Under the pieces are notes generated by a model. It searched no databases. It was not told the origin of the DNA and was given only the letters and a program-made list of their open reading frames with translations. Positions 34,588 to 43,740 of a DNA stretch of 64,000 nt are shown in pieces (position 1 is the stretch's first letter; every line of letters starts with the position of its first letter). The DNA comes from Leifsonia aquatica H1aii (lineage in GTDB: Bacteria; Actinomycetota; Actinomycetes; Actinomycetales; Microbacteriaceae): assembly GCF_000633535.1 (NCBI RefSeq), contig NZ_AYMR01000021.1, positions 1 to 64,000 on the forward strand. The letters run 5' to 3'. The translations under genes and the position numbers were made by a program.

Positions 34588-35403
34588 GTGACTCCGCAGA
34601 CGGCCGCCGTGCCACGCAGCAAGGGGCTGCTGACCCGCACCGCGGACGCCCCCGTGCGGATCGAGCGCGTCTTCCCCGGCGACACCGCCGGCGCCTTCGC
34701 CCGGCACTACTGGCTGCCGCGCTGGGAAGTGGCGGACGACCAGGTGCTTCGGCCCCAGGTGCTCGAGTACCCCACCGCGAACCTGGTGATCGAACCCGCC
34801 GACGCTCTGCTCCACCGGGCTCAGCGCGGTCTGAGCGGCCGCACGCTGCGCGGCTCGGGATGGGCGTTCGGGGTGCTCCTGCGCCCGGGCGTCGCGCGCG
34901 GCTGGACCGCGGCCTCCCTCCGCACGCTCCCGGCCGCCGTCCCCGCCTCCGAGCTCGCCGTCGACGGGCTGGCCCGGCTGCTGCCCCGGGTGCGTCGCGC
35001 GATGGCGGCCGGCGACGACGGCGCGGCGGTGACCGCCGTGGAGGACTGGCTGGGTCGCCTCCCGCCACCCGGCGACGACGCGCGCCTCGTCGATGCGATC
35101 GTCGCGGCCGTGGAGGGGGATCGCGAGCTGCGACGGGTGGAGGATCTCGCCGCCCGCTTCGGCCTCGGCGTGCGGCATCTGCAGCGGCTGATCGCCGGGC
35201 ACATCGGCTTCGGCCCCAAGTGGCTCATCCAGCGCTACCGGCTGCAGGAGGCGGCGGCCGCTCTGCGATCGGCCGAGCCTCCCGCGCTCGCGGACCTCGC
35301 GATCGAGCTCGGCTACGCCGACCAGGCGCACTTCGGCCGCGAGTTCCGGGCCGTGATCGGCACGACACCGGGAGCCTACGCGGCACGGGAGGGCGAGCGA
35401 TGA
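34588..35403 (+). CDS. AraC-family transcriptional regulator
   Basis: A 271-residue regulator with a GTG start. The N-terminal 150 residues match the DUF6597-like ligand domain found in many actinobacterial AraC proteins (HYWLPRWEV, YPTANLVIEP, GVLLRPGVARGW). The C-terminal HTH pair comprises RVEDLAARFGLGVRHLQRLIAGHIGFGPKWLI and LADLAIELGYADQAHFGREFRAVIGTTPGAY. It overlaps the phosphotransferase gene by ATGA, so regulator and kinase are translated together. The inducer is unknown. Confidence 0.88.
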   Translation: MTPQTAAVPRSKGLLTRTADAPVRIERVFPGDTAGAFARHYWLPRWEVADDQVLRPQVLEYPTANLVIEPADALLHRAQRGLSGRTLRGSGWAFGVLLRPGVARGWTAASLRTLPAAVPASELAVDGLARLLPRVRRAMAAGDDGAAVTAVEDWLGRLPPPGDDARLVDAIVAAVEGDRELRRVEDLAARFGLGVRHLQRLIAGHIGFGPKWLIQRYRLQEAAAALRSAEPPALADLAIELGYADQAHFGREFRAVIGTTPGAYAAREGER

Positions 35404-36230
35404 GCAATGTGCTGCTCGCCCGCTGGCGCGAGCGCTGGGAGCTGACGCCGGACGGCGAACCGTTCCTGACCCCGTCGAGCGCCCTGCAGGCGGTAAGCCG
35501 GAACGGCCGCGCCGCGTTCCTCAAGTGCGCCCTGGTCGACGAGGAGGCCGCCGGCGCGCACGTGCTCCGCTGGTGGGCCGGCGCGGCGGCGGCCGTACTG
35601 GAGTTCGGGGACGACGGGGAGGCCGTGGTGCTGGAACGGGCGGAGGGCCCACGCTCCCTCGCCGAGCTGGCACGATCGGGCCCGTCGGGGGACGACGACG
35701 CCACGCGCATCCTGTGCCGCGCGGGCCGTCGGTTGCACGCGGCGGGGAGCGGCGACCGACCGGCGGGGCTGCATCCGCTCGACGAGTGGTTCCGCGAGCT
35801 GTTCCTGCACGCCGGCGACCGCCCGCACGACCACGACGGGCTCTACGCCGCGGCCGCCGCCGAGGCGCGCGCACTGCTCGCGCACCCGGCCGGGGACGTC
35901 GTGCTCCACGGCGACCTGCACCACGGCAACGTCCTCGACTTCGGCGCGCGCGGCTGGCTGGCGATCGATCCGAAGCCGGTGCACGGCGACCCGGCGTTCG
36001 ACCTGCTCAACATCCTGTGCAACCCCGACGCCGACGTCGCACTCCGCCCCGGCCGGCTGGAGCGCACGGCCGGTGTGATCGCGACGGAGTCGGGCCTCGA
36101 CGAGCGGACCCTCCTGCGCTGGGCCCTCGCCTGGGCCGGCCTCTCGGCGGCGTGGAGCGAGCGCAGCGGGGAGGACGCGCCCGTCGCGATCGGCGTCGGG
36201 CGTCGCGTGCAGGCGCTTCTCGCGCGCTGA
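35400..36230 (+). CDS. Aminoglycoside/hydroxyurea phosphotransferase, APH(6)-like
   Basis: A 276-residue kinase of the streptomycin 6-kinase (aminoglycoside/hydroxyurea antibiotic resistance kinase) family. The ATP-lysine is Lys42 in AAFLKCAL. The catalytic loop VLHGDLHHGNVLDFG has Asp182, and the metal-binding IDPKPVHGDPAFDLLNIL has Asp200. Length and motifs match APH(6). Chromosomal members in soil actinobacteria may act on streptomycin or on other hydroxylated small molecules, so resistance is not proved by sequence. It is coupled to the AraC gene by ATGA overlap and is the last gene before a convergent importer operon. Confidence 0.82.
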   Translation: MSNVLLARWRERWELTPDGEPFLTPSSALQAVSRNGRAAFLKCALVDEEAAGAHVLRWWAGAAAAVLEFGDDGEAVVLERAEGPRSLAELARSGPSGDDDATRILCRAGRRLHAAGSGDRPAGLHPLDEWFRELFLHAGDRPHDHDGLYAAAAAEARALLAHPAGDVVLHGDLHHGNVLDFGARGWLAIDPKPVHGDPAFDLLNILCNPDADVALRPGRLERTAGVIATESGLDERTLLRWALAWAGLSAAWSERSGEDAPVAIGVGRRVQALLAR

Positions 36231-36233
36231 CCC

Positions 36234-37130
36234 TCACTTGACGCTGCCGGCGGTGAGCCCTCCGACCAGGCGCTTCTCGATCAGCGCGAAGAGCACGACG
36301 ACGGGGATCACCGCCACGACGGAGACCGCGAACACGTACTGCCAGGCGGCGTCGTACTGGCCGACGAACTTGGTCAGCGCCACCGAGAGGGGCTGGTTCG
36401 CATCCGTCGACAGGATCACCAGGCTCGCGGCGAACTCGTTCCAGGAGGCGACGAAAGTGTAGATGATCGCCGTCACGATGCCGGGCCACACCAGCGGCAG
36501 CTGGACGCGGAGCAGCACCGTCCACTTGCCCGCCCCGTCGAGCTGGGCGGCCTCGTCGACCTCCTTGGGTATCCCGGCGAAGAAGGTATGCATGATCCAG
36601 ATGGCGAACGCGATGTTGAACGCCGCGTTGATGAGGATCATCGCCAGCCACGTGTCGTTGAGGCCGAGCGCGACCATCTCCTTGAACAGACCGGTCGCCA
36701 GGACCGTGGGCTGTAGCATCTGCGTCACGATCACCAGGAACAGGAACACCCCGCGGCCAGGGAACCGGAAGCGCGCCGTGTAGTACGCGGCGGGCACGCA
36801 GACCACCAGCACGAGCAGTGTCGCGAACACCGAGATCACGATCGTGGAGATGAGGTTCAGCGGGAGCGGCGTCTCCGGCGTCGACCACATCGTGAGGTAG
36901 TTCTCGGGATGCCACTGGTCGGGCAGGTAGGTCGGCGGCACCTGCAGGATGTTGTTCCGCGACTTGAACGAGCCGACCAGCATGATCAGGTAGGGCGCGA
37001 TGAAGACGACGGCGATGACGATCCCGGCGAGCGTCTTGCCGACGGTCCGTCCCGGGGAGCCCGAGAGGCGGGACCGGCGGCGGCGCGCCGGCGGAGTCCC
37101 CGCGACGAGGGTCGGGGCGGGCGCGGTCAT
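36234..37130 (-). CDS. Sugar ABC importer permease (MalG type), second importer
   Basis: A 298-residue permease with six membrane helices and the EAA loop KEVDEAAQLDGAGKWTVLLRVQLPLVWP. Its ATG overlaps the stop of the MalF-type partner (ATGA). It ends 4 bp from the convergent APH gene, leaving no room for a separate terminator. No glycosidase accompanies this importer, so the sugar cannot be inferred from neighbours. The ATPase is missing and must be supplied in trans. Confidence 0.9.
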   Translation of the reverse strand: MTAPAPTLVAGTPPARRRRSRLSGSPGRTVGKTLAGIVIAVVFIAPYLIMLVGSFKSRNNILQVPPTYLPDQWHPENYLTMWSTPETPLPLNLISTIVISVFATLLVLVVCVPAAYYTARFRFPGRGVFLFLVIVTQMLQPTVLATGLFKEMVALGLNDTWLAMILINAAFNIAFAIWIMHTFFAGIPKEVDEAAQLDGAGKWTVLLRVQLPLVWPGIVTAIIYTFVASWNEFAASLVILSTDANQPLSVALTKFVGQYDAAWQYVFAVSVVAVIPVVVLFALIEKRLVGGLTAGSVK

Positions 37131-38080
37131 GCGACCTCCTTCATCGGCTTCACGATCCACAGGTACAGCGCGACGACGACCAGCACGATCAGGAAGTTGA
37201 TCACGCTGAGCGCGCTCGACAGGTCGATGCGCTGCTCGTTCTGCAACAGCTTGAACACGTACGTCGTGGTCGTGTCGGCCTTGTACCCGGGGATGGAGCC
37301 CGTCATCAGCTTGAGGATCGGGAGCGAGTTGAACACGTTGATGATGTTGATGAGCGTCGCCAGCGCGATCGCGTTGCGCAGGTTCGGCAGGGTCACGCCG
37401 AAGTAGGAGCGGAAGGCGCTCGCGCCGTCCACCTTCGCCGCCTCCAGCATGTCGCTCGGGATCCCGGCGAGCCCCGCGAGGATCGTGTAGGTCGTGAACG
37501 GCAGCGATACGAAGACCGCGATGCCGATCGACGACAGGAACGCCGGCACCGGCTCCTTCGTGAAGCCGAACGGCTCGGCGAGCAGATGGATGTCGACGAG
37601 GAACTTGTTGATGATCCCGTAGAAGGGGTCGAGACCATACACGAACACGGTCGTCGTCATCACGACGCTCGCCGCCCACGGGACGATGATCGCCATCCGC
37701 ACCCAGCGCCGGCCCGGGAAGTTCTTGTCCAGGAACTGGGCGAGCGCGAGCCCGATCAGCACCGTGATCGCGACGACGGCGACGACCCAGACGAAGGTGT
37801 TCAGGAGGATGCCGGGGAGCTCCGGCCGCGAGAGCACCGTGAAGTAGTTCTGCAGTCCCACGGAGCCGTGGTCCACACCGGCGAGGGAGATCTTCCGTGT
37901 CGAGTTGTAGATCATGTACCCCGCGGGGAACAGGACGACGCCGAAGATCAGCAGGAGCGCAGGCAGCGTCCACGGCACGGCGTGGAGCAGGTCGGAGCCA
38001 CCGGAGCGCTTCGGTGGTGCCCCGCGGAGGGGGCGGCGGGAGGCCGCCCCCTCGCGAGTCGACTCAACGGTGCTGGTCAT
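37127..38080 (-). CDS. Sugar ABC importer permease (MalF type), second importer
   Basis: A 317-residue permease with six membrane helices and the EAA loop DMLEAAKVDGASAFRSYFGVTLPNL. The N-terminus is polar and basic (RRPLRGAPPKRSGG). It begins 6 bp after the binding-protein stop and overlaps the next permease, so all three genes form one operon running away from the DeoR gene. Confidence 0.9.
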   Translation of the reverse strand: MTSTVESTREGAASRRPLRGAPPKRSGGSDLLHAVPWTLPALLLIFGVVLFPAGYMIYNSTRKISLAGVDHGSVGLQNYFTVLSRPELPGILLNTFVWVVAVVAITVLIGLALAQFLDKNFPGRRWVRMAIIVPWAASVVMTTTVFVYGLDPFYGIINKFLVDIHLLAEPFGFTKEPVPAFLSSIGIAVFVSLPFTTYTILAGLAGIPSDMLEAAKVDGASAFRSYFGVTLPNLRNAIALATLINIINVFNSLPILKLMTGSIPGYKADTTTTYVFKLLQNEQRIDLSSALSVINFLIVLVVVALYLWIVKPMKEVA

Positions 38081-38086
38081 CCGGGA

Positions 38087-39328
38087 TTACTGGCCGTCGG
38101 CCTTGGCCTGGATGGACTTCAGCAGGTCGGCCGGCGCCGCGCCCTGACCGAGCTGACCGATCTGGCTCTGGATCGCGCCCTGCGCGGCCGACCAGTTCGG
38201 GTTGGTCGACGGGTAGAACTTCGCGTCCGGCAGCAGGTCGAGGAACGGCTTGATGGTCTCGTCCGAGCCCATCTCCTTCGCACCAGACTTGGTCGTCGGC
38301 AGGAAGCCCTCCGCGCCCACCCACTTGGTGTAGACGGCCGGCGAGTAGAAGTAGTCCAGGAACTTCGTGATCGCGGCCTTCTTGTCGGTCTTGTTCTTGA
38401 AGGCCATCAGGTGGTCCGCGACGCCCAGCGTGAAGGAGGATCCGTCCTTGGTCGGGATCGGCGCGATCCCGTAGTTGAGCGACGGGTTCTTGTCCTTGAT
38501 CTGCCCGACCGTCGGCGGGAGGCCGACCTGCATGCCCAGCTGTCCCTGGATGAACACGTTGAGCAGCGGCGTGCGGTTGGTCGAGCCCGGGTTGGGCTCG
38601 GTGTACCCCTGGTCGATGATCTTCTGCATCTCCGTGGCGCCCTCGACGTTCTCCGGGCTGTCGATCGTCAGCTTCTTGGCGTCGCCGTAGCCCCCGCCCG
38701 CTCCGTAGAACCAGAGCGCGGTCTCCGCCTGCGCCTCCTCGCTGCCGAGCGGCATGCCGTACGGCGTGACCCCGGCCGCCTTGAGCTTGCCGGCGTCCTC
38801 CTCGAACTCGGCCCACGTCTTCGGCGGAGCGGATATCCCGGCCTTGGCGAAGTCGTCCTTGTTGTAGAACAACGCGCGAGCGGACGCGATGAACGGGAGC
38901 CCGTACTGCGTGCCGTCGATGCTCGCATTCTTCTTGAACGCGTCCTGGAAGTCGTCGAGCGTGGAGGCGGAGACGATGTCCTTGGCGGGGTAGAGCAGGT
39001 CGTCCGCCGCGAATCCGGCGAAGGCGTCGATGTTCAGGATGTCGGGTTGCTTCTGCGCCTGGATGCGCGTCTTGATGACGTTGTTGATGTCGGTCCAGGA
39101 CTCGACGTCGAGGTTGACCTTGATGTCGCTGTTCTTGGCCTCGAAGTCCTTGATGATCTGCTCCCATTCGGCCTTCGTATTGTCCGAATAGCTCGCCACC
39201 ATCAGGTCGAGTGTCTGCGCTCCTCCGGACGAGCCTCCGGACCCGCCGCTGAAACCGCAGGAGGCGAGCGTCATGGTGGCGACGGCGGCGGTCGCGACGG
39301 CCGCTCCCCACCGGAATGACTTCTTCAT
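38087..39328 (-). CDS. Sugar ABC importer solute-binding lipoprotein, second importer
   Basis: A 413-residue family 1 binding protein with lipobox LASC and a Gly/Ser linker after the cysteine. LDLMVASYSDNTKAEWEQIIKDFEAKNSDIKVNLDVESW is the typical N-terminal lobe. The start is ATG 39328 with a GGGGAAG site; an in-frame upstream start adds only four residues. It is first in a three-gene operon and divergent from a DeoR regulator, across a 272-bp region with a strong palindrome. Confidence 0.9.
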   Translation of the reverse strand: MKKSFRWGAAVATAAVATMTLASCGFSGGSGGSSGGAQTLDLMVASYSDNTKAEWEQIIKDFEAKNSDIKVNLDVESWTDINNVIKTRIQAQKQPDILNIDAFAGFAADDLLYPAKDIVSASTLDDFQDAFKKNASIDGTQYGLPFIASARALFYNKDDFAKAGISAPPKTWAEFEEDAGKLKAAGVTPYGMPLGSEEAQAETALWFYGAGGGYGDAKKLTIDSPENVEGATEMQKIIDQGYTEPNPGSTNRTPLLNVFIQGQLGMQVGLPPTVGQIKDKNPSLNYGIAPIPTKDGSSFTLGVADHLMAFKNKTDKKAAITKFLDYFYSPAVYTKWVGAEGFLPTTKSGAKEMGSDETIKPFLDLLPDAKFYPSTNPNWSAAQGAIQSQIGQLGQGAAPADLLKSIQAKADGQ

Positions 39329-39416
39329 TGACTTCCCCACTTCTCGAAGAAAACACGTGCCGATCTAGCTGAGGTGCCTGCGCGTCAATGCGGAGCCGTT
39401 GGTGCTTATTGACGTG

Positions 39417-39428
39417 TTCCCATGGGAA
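39417..39428. promoter_or_regulatory. Palindrome in the divergent region between importer and DeoR gene
   Basis: TTCCCATGGGAA is a perfect 12-bp palindrome 89 bp from the binding-protein start. It is flanked by GTGCTT (39402-39407) and AAGCAC (39431-39436). It may be the operator for the DeoR-type regulator or for a LacI-type protein. The rest of 39329-39600 holds a TTGACG/TAGATC pair on the minus strand with poor spacing and no other clear site. Confidence 0.45.
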
Positions 39429-39600
39429 ACAAGCACTTTCACTCAATGGATGTTCGGAATACTGCCCCCTCACGAGAGGTGCGTCAAGCATCGAGCTTGA
39501 AACTCGCTGATCGAATCTGATCTCTAGACATCAGGATCGATCATGCGGAATCATGATGGGAGACGTTCGCCCACCCCGGGGCACAGGACAGGAGCGGCCC

Positions 39601-40485
39601 GTGACACGCTCTCCCAGCATCGGAGCACACCCGGAGGACGACGCGCTCGGGTCGGCGGGTCCACTCCGACAGGTCGAAGGGAGCCGAGAGCGCACGCCGA
39701 TGAGCAGAGCGCAACGGCTCGGCGCCGTGCTCGACCTCCTGGCCGAGACGGGTCAGGTCGAGGTGGAGGACATCGTCACGACCCTCAACGTCTCGGCCGC
39801 GACGGCCCGCCGCGACCTGGACGCCCTCGCCTCGCAGCAGATGCTCACCCGCACCCGCGGTGGTGCGATCGGCCAGTCCGTCGCCTACGACCTCCCGCTG
39901 CGCTACAAGCACGACCAGCACGCCCCGCAGAAGCTGCGCATCGCGCAGGCGGCGAGCACCCTCGTCCCCCGGGGCGCCGTCGTCGGTCTCTCCGGGGGCA
40001 CCACGTCGACGGCGATCGCGACGGCGCTGGCCTCGCGCGCCGACCTGCTGGAGCCGTCCCCCTACCCGAACCTCACCGTGGTCACCAACGCGATCAACAT
40101 CGCCGCGCAGCTCGTCATCCGCCCGCAGATCAAGATCGTCGTGACCGGAGGCGTCGTCCACTCGCGTTCGTACGAGCTGATCGGCCCCTACACCGATGCC
40201 GTGCTCGAGAAGATCACCATGGACGTCGCCTTCATCGCGGTGAACGGCATCGACCCGGTCATCGGGGCGACGGTGCACGACGAGGGCGAGGCGAGCGTCA
40301 ACTCCCTCATGGCGCGGCGTGCGACCCGGGCCGTGTTCGTCGCCGACTCGTCGAAGATCGGCCGCACGACGTTCGCCACCGTGGCCGGACCGGCGGCCCT
40401 GACCACCCTCATCACCGATACCGGCATCACGGACGAGCAACGGACCGCGTTCATCGAACGCGGGTACGAGATCATCGTCGTCTGA
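39601..40485 (+). CDS. DeoR-family transcriptional regulator
   Basis: A 294-residue regulator. A polar N-terminal extension of about 33 residues precedes the HTH (RLGAVLDLLAETGQVEVEDIVTTLNVSAATARRDLDALASQQMLTRTRGGA). The DeoR C-terminal sensor domain follows (LVPRGAVVGLSGGTTSTAIA, NAINIA, VTGGVVHSRSYELIGP, DEGEASVN, ADSSKIG). GTG 39601 is chosen because AGGAG lies six bases upstream; ATG 39700 at the HTH is the alternative. DeoR proteins sense sugar phosphates. Divergence from the importer suggests it controls that operon. Confidence 0.87.
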   Translation: MTRSPSIGAHPEDDALGSAGPLRQVEGSRERTPMSRAQRLGAVLDLLAETGQVEVEDIVTTLNVSAATARRDLDALASQQMLTRTRGGAIGQSVAYDLPLRYKHDQHAPQKLRIAQAASTLVPRGAVVGLSGGTTSTAIATALASRADLLEPSPYPNLTVVTNAINIAAQLVIRPQIKIVVTGGVVHSRSYELIGPYTDAVLEKITMDVAFIAVNGIDPVIGATVHDEGEASVNSLMARRATRAVFVADSSKIGRTTFATVAGPAALTTLITDTGITDEQRTAFIERGYEIIVV

Positions 40486-40508
40486 GACGACGCCCGCGCG
40501 CTCAGCGG

Positions 40509-42395
40509 CTAGCGACGCCGGCGCGTGCCGAAGATGCCCTCGACGACCCCCGTCAGGATGTCGCGGGTAGCCTTCGAGCCGAGGACCTGCTCCAGCACGT
40601 TCGGCGCGGGCGTGCTGGCGGTGCGACGGGAGGTGGTGCGCGGCGCCGTGCCCTTCAGGATGCGTTCGTACTCCTTCTGCGCCGCCGCCTGCGCCTTCGC
40701 ATCGGCCTTCGCCTGAGCGGCCGCCGTCTTCTCTGCCTCCTTCGCGGCGACCTGCGCGGCCTCGGCCTGCGCCTGCGCCTGCTCGGCGACCGCGGCCGCG
40801 GAGGCTGCGGCGTCCAGCTTGCGGGCCAGCTGCTCGCGTGCCGAGTCGCGGTCGATCGGCGTGCCGTACGTCGCCTGCAACGGGGACGCGGCGACGGCGG
40901 CCTCCACCTGCGCGTCCGGGGCGGGCGACATCGAACCCTGCGGAGCGCGGAGCCGGGTCCAGGCGACCGGGCTCGGGGCGCCTTTCTCGTTCATGACGGT
41001 CACGATCGCCTCGCCCGTCCCGAGCGACTGCAGCACCTCCGCCAGGTCGTAGCCCGACTTCGGGTACGTCGACACCGTCGCCTTCAGCGCCTTGGCGTCG
41101 TCGGGTGTGAACGCCCGCAGCTGGTGCTGCACCCGCGAGCCCAGCTGCGCGAGCACGTCGCTCGGGACGTCCTTCGGGGTCTGCGTGACGAAGAAGATCC
41201 CGACACCCTTCGACCGGATGAGCCGCACGGTCTGCGTGATCGAGGCGAGGAAGTCCTTCGACGCGTCCCGGAACAGCAGGTGCGCCTCGTCGAAGAAGAA
41301 CACGAGCTTCGGCTTGTCGAGGTCACCCACCTCGGGGAGGTCGTTGAAGAGGTCCGCCAGCAGCCACATCAGGAACGTGGAGAAGACGGCGGGCTTGTCC
41401 TGGACCCCCGGCACCTCCAGCAGGCTGACCACGCCGGTGCCATCGGCCGCGACGCGCAGGAACTCGGCGGTGTCGATCTCCGGTTCGCCGAAGAACGCCT
41501 CCGCCCCCTGATCGGCGAACCCGATGAGCTCGCGCAGGATGACCCCGACCGTGGCGCTGGAGAGCCCGCCCAGCCCGGAGAGCTCGGCCTTGCCGTCGTC
41601 GCTGGTCAGATAGGTCAGCACGGCCCGGAGGTCGGCGAGGTCGAGCAGGGGGAGGCCCGCCTGATCGGCGTAGTGGAACACCAGGCCGAGGCTCGACTCC
41701 TGGGTGTCGTTCAGGCCGAGCACCTTCGAGAGCAGCAACGGCCCGAACCCGGCGACGGTGGCACGGATCGGCACGCCGCGGCCGACACCGCCGAGGGAGA
41801 AGAACTCCGTGGTGGCCGCCCGCGGCGTCCAGTCCTGGCCGATGCCGCGGGTGCGCTCCAGCAGCTTGTCGCTGGACTCCCCCGGCACCGAGATGCCGGA
41901 GAGATCGCCCTTGATGTCGGCTGCGAAGACCGGAACGCCCGCCGCGGCGAGCTGCTCGGCGAGCACTTGCAGCGTCTTGGTCTTGCCGGTTCCGGTCGCT
42001 CCCGCGACCAGGCCGTGCCGGTTCGTCATGGCGAGCGGGATCCGCACGGGAACGTCCGCGAGCGGGGAGCCGTTGACGAGCGCGCCGAGCTCGAGAGCGG
42101 GCGCGTCGAAGGCGTAGCCGTCGCGGACGGCGGCCACCGCTTCGACGGAGAGCGGGCCGGCGGCGGGCGTCGGGGGCACGGGAGCCGCGGATACGGGAGC
42201 CGCAGGTGCGGCCGGCTGCGCTGCTGCGGCCTGCGCGGCCGCCTCCGCCTCTGCGGCCGGCTCCGCTTCCGCTGCCCGCTGGGCTTCTGCCGCTGCCGCG
42301 GCAGCGGCCGCCGCCTCCTGCGCCTTGCGCAGCGCCTCCTCCGCCTCGGCCTGCAGCTTCGCGGCGGTCTCCGCCAGCGCGTCAGCGTCGCTCAT
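40509..42395 (-). CDS. HerA-like/DUF853 P-loop ATPase with Ala-rich coiled-coil ends
   Basis: A 628-residue ATPase of the helicase HerA-like DUF853 family (YjgR type). Walker A GATGTGKT is at 132-139 and Walker B is LVFFFDEAHLLF. FFVTQTPKDVPSDVLAQLGSRVQHQLRAFTPDDAKALK is the conserved C-terminal part. Residues about 5-80 and 515-590 are Ala/Gln/Glu-rich and probably coiled coil; the first passes into a Pro/Ala linker. Biological function of the family is not established; DNA pumping or translocation is inferred from HerA/FtsK similarity. It is convergent with the DeoR gene. Confidence 0.85.
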   Translation of the reverse strand: MSDADALAETAAKLQAEAEEALRKAQEAAAAAAAAAEAQRAAEAEPAAEAEAAAQAAAAQPAAPAAPVSAAPVPPTPAAGPLSVEAVAAVRDGYAFDAPALELGALVNGSPLADVPVRIPLAMTNRHGLVAGATGTGKTKTLQVLAEQLAAAGVPVFAADIKGDLSGISVPGESSDKLLERTRGIGQDWTPRAATTEFFSLGGVGRGVPIRATVAGFGPLLLSKVLGLNDTQESSLGLVFHYADQAGLPLLDLADLRAVLTYLTSDDGKAELSGLGGLSSATVGVILRELIGFADQGAEAFFGEPEIDTAEFLRVAADGTGVVSLLEVPGVQDKPAVFSTFLMWLLADLFNDLPEVGDLDKPKLVFFFDEAHLLFRDASKDFLASITQTVRLIRSKGVGIFFVTQTPKDVPSDVLAQLGSRVQHQLRAFTPDDAKALKATVSTYPKSGYDLAEVLQSLGTGEAIVTVMNEKGAPSPVAWTRLRAPQGSMSPAPDAQVEAAVAASPLQATYGTPIDRDSAREQLARKLDAAASAAAVAEQAQAQAEAAQVAAKEAEKTAAAQAKADAKAQAAAQKEYERILKGTAPRTTSRRTASTPAPNVLEQVLGSKATRDILTGVVEGIFGTRRRR

Positions 42396-42428
42396 GCGGC
42401 TCAGCCTAGTGACGGCGCGCGTCGCCGC

Positions 42429-43700
42429 CTAGCGTGCTTCGCGCATCCCCCACCGCTGCCCGTAGCCGCCCTCGTGCTCCGGCCGCTCCATCAGCTCGAG
42501 GAAGGGGCGGGCGGGGAAGGCCTCTGGACCGAGCACGCCGCTGCCGCTCCACGTGCCGTTCGCCAGCAGCTCCAGGGCGATCACCGGGTTGAGCGCGGTC
42601 TGCCAGACGACGCACTGAGCGTCGTACTCGCGCATCGTCCACTCGTTGTCGCTGACGTGGTACAGGTACACCTCACGGGGTGCGCCGTCGACGCCGATGC
42701 CGGTCACGTTCACCCCCGCACAGGTCTTGCCCGTCATGAGCGGGCCGATCGTCGCCGGGTCAGGCAGTGCGGCGGCCACCACATCGCGCGGCGCGACCTC
42801 CACCGGGCCACCGGCACTGCGCACACGGACGGGCGTCGTGGAATCGAGGCCGAGGAGGTGCAGGGTCTTCAGGACCGCGATGAACTCCTCCCCCAGGCCG
42901 TACTTGAACGTCACGCGCTTCGCATCGAGCCAGCGCGGCATCAGGAGCACCTCCTCGTGCTCCACGTTCACGCACTCGACCGGACCGATGCCCTCGGGGA
43001 AGTCGAAGACCTCCGGTTCGCTGAACGGCGCCGTCGTGAACCAGCCGGAGTCCTTCTCGAAGACCACGGGCGGGTTGAGGCACTCCTCGATGGTGGTCCA
43101 GATCGAGAAGGAGGGGGCGAAGATCTCGTTCCCCGCCTCGTCGCGCACCACGAGGTTCGCGCCATCGCGGGTGCCGAGCTCGTCGATCGACGAGAACAGT
43201 TCGTCCGAGGCGTAGCGCGCGAACACGTCCGAGAGCCCCGGCTCCACCCCCATCCCGACCAGCGCCAACCGGCCGGCGGCCTCCCAGTCGCCGCGCAGGG
43301 CGAACTGGTCGTCGCCGAGCTTGACCCCGGTCTTCTCGTACGGGTCGGTGGGATGGGGCTCCGACAGGCTCATGGCCATGTCCAGGTAGTCGGCGCCCGC
43401 AGCGAAGGCCCCGGCGAAGATGGTCGGCACGAACTTCGGCTCGACCGCGTTCATCACATGGGTCGCGCGGTGCTCGCGCGCCACGGCCTCCACCGAGTCG
43501 GGATCGGAGGCGTCGATCGCGGCCGTGCGGAAACGGGACGCGACGTGGTCGCCGTGCCGGTCGCGGATCCACGCGACCGTGCGCTCGGCGCGGGAGACGT
43601 CGTAGTCGCTCACCGTGATCGAATCGTAGAACGAGCGGCGCGCGGCGATCTTGGCGATGGCGTCGCCGACGCCGCCGGCGCCGACCAGCAGAATCCTCAT
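42429..43700 (-). CDS. Saccharopine dehydrogenase-like oxidoreductase
   Basis: A 423-residue NAD(P)-dependent protein. The N-terminal Rossmann motif is MRILLVGAGGVGDAIAKIA, with the acidic SDYDVSRAERT and the ATHVMNAVEPKFVPTIFAGAFAAGADYLDMAMS sequence of saccharopine dehydrogenase/carboxynorspermidine dehydrogenase-like enzymes. GMGVEPGLSDVFARYASDELF also fits. The C-terminal part is the catalytic Sacchrp_dh_C-like domain. The substrate could be an amino-acid or polyamine adduct and is not decidable here. ATG 43700 is taken; GTG 43709 would add three residues. It is followed on the same strand by the HerA-like gene 33 bp on. Confidence 0.8.
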   Translation of the reverse strand: MRILLVGAGGVGDAIAKIAARRSFYDSITVSDYDVSRAERTVAWIRDRHGDHVASRFRTAAIDASDPDSVEAVAREHRATHVMNAVEPKFVPTIFAGAFAAGADYLDMAMSLSEPHPTDPYEKTGVKLGDDQFALRGDWEAAGRLALVGMGVEPGLSDVFARYASDELFSSIDELGTRDGANLVVRDEAGNEIFAPSFSIWTTIEECLNPPVVFEKDSGWFTTAPFSEPEVFDFPEGIGPVECVNVEHEEVLLMPRWLDAKRVTFKYGLGEEFIAVLKTLHLLGLDSTTPVRVRSAGGPVEVAPRDVVAAALPDPATIGPLMTGKTCAGVNVTGIGVDGAPREVYLYHVSDNEWTMREYDAQCVVWQTALNPVIALELLANGTWSGSGVLGPEAFPARPFLELMERPEHEGGYGQRWGMREAR

Positions 43701-43740
43701 GGCCGCCACAGTACCGCCCGGGTCGGCCTCACGCGCCTGC

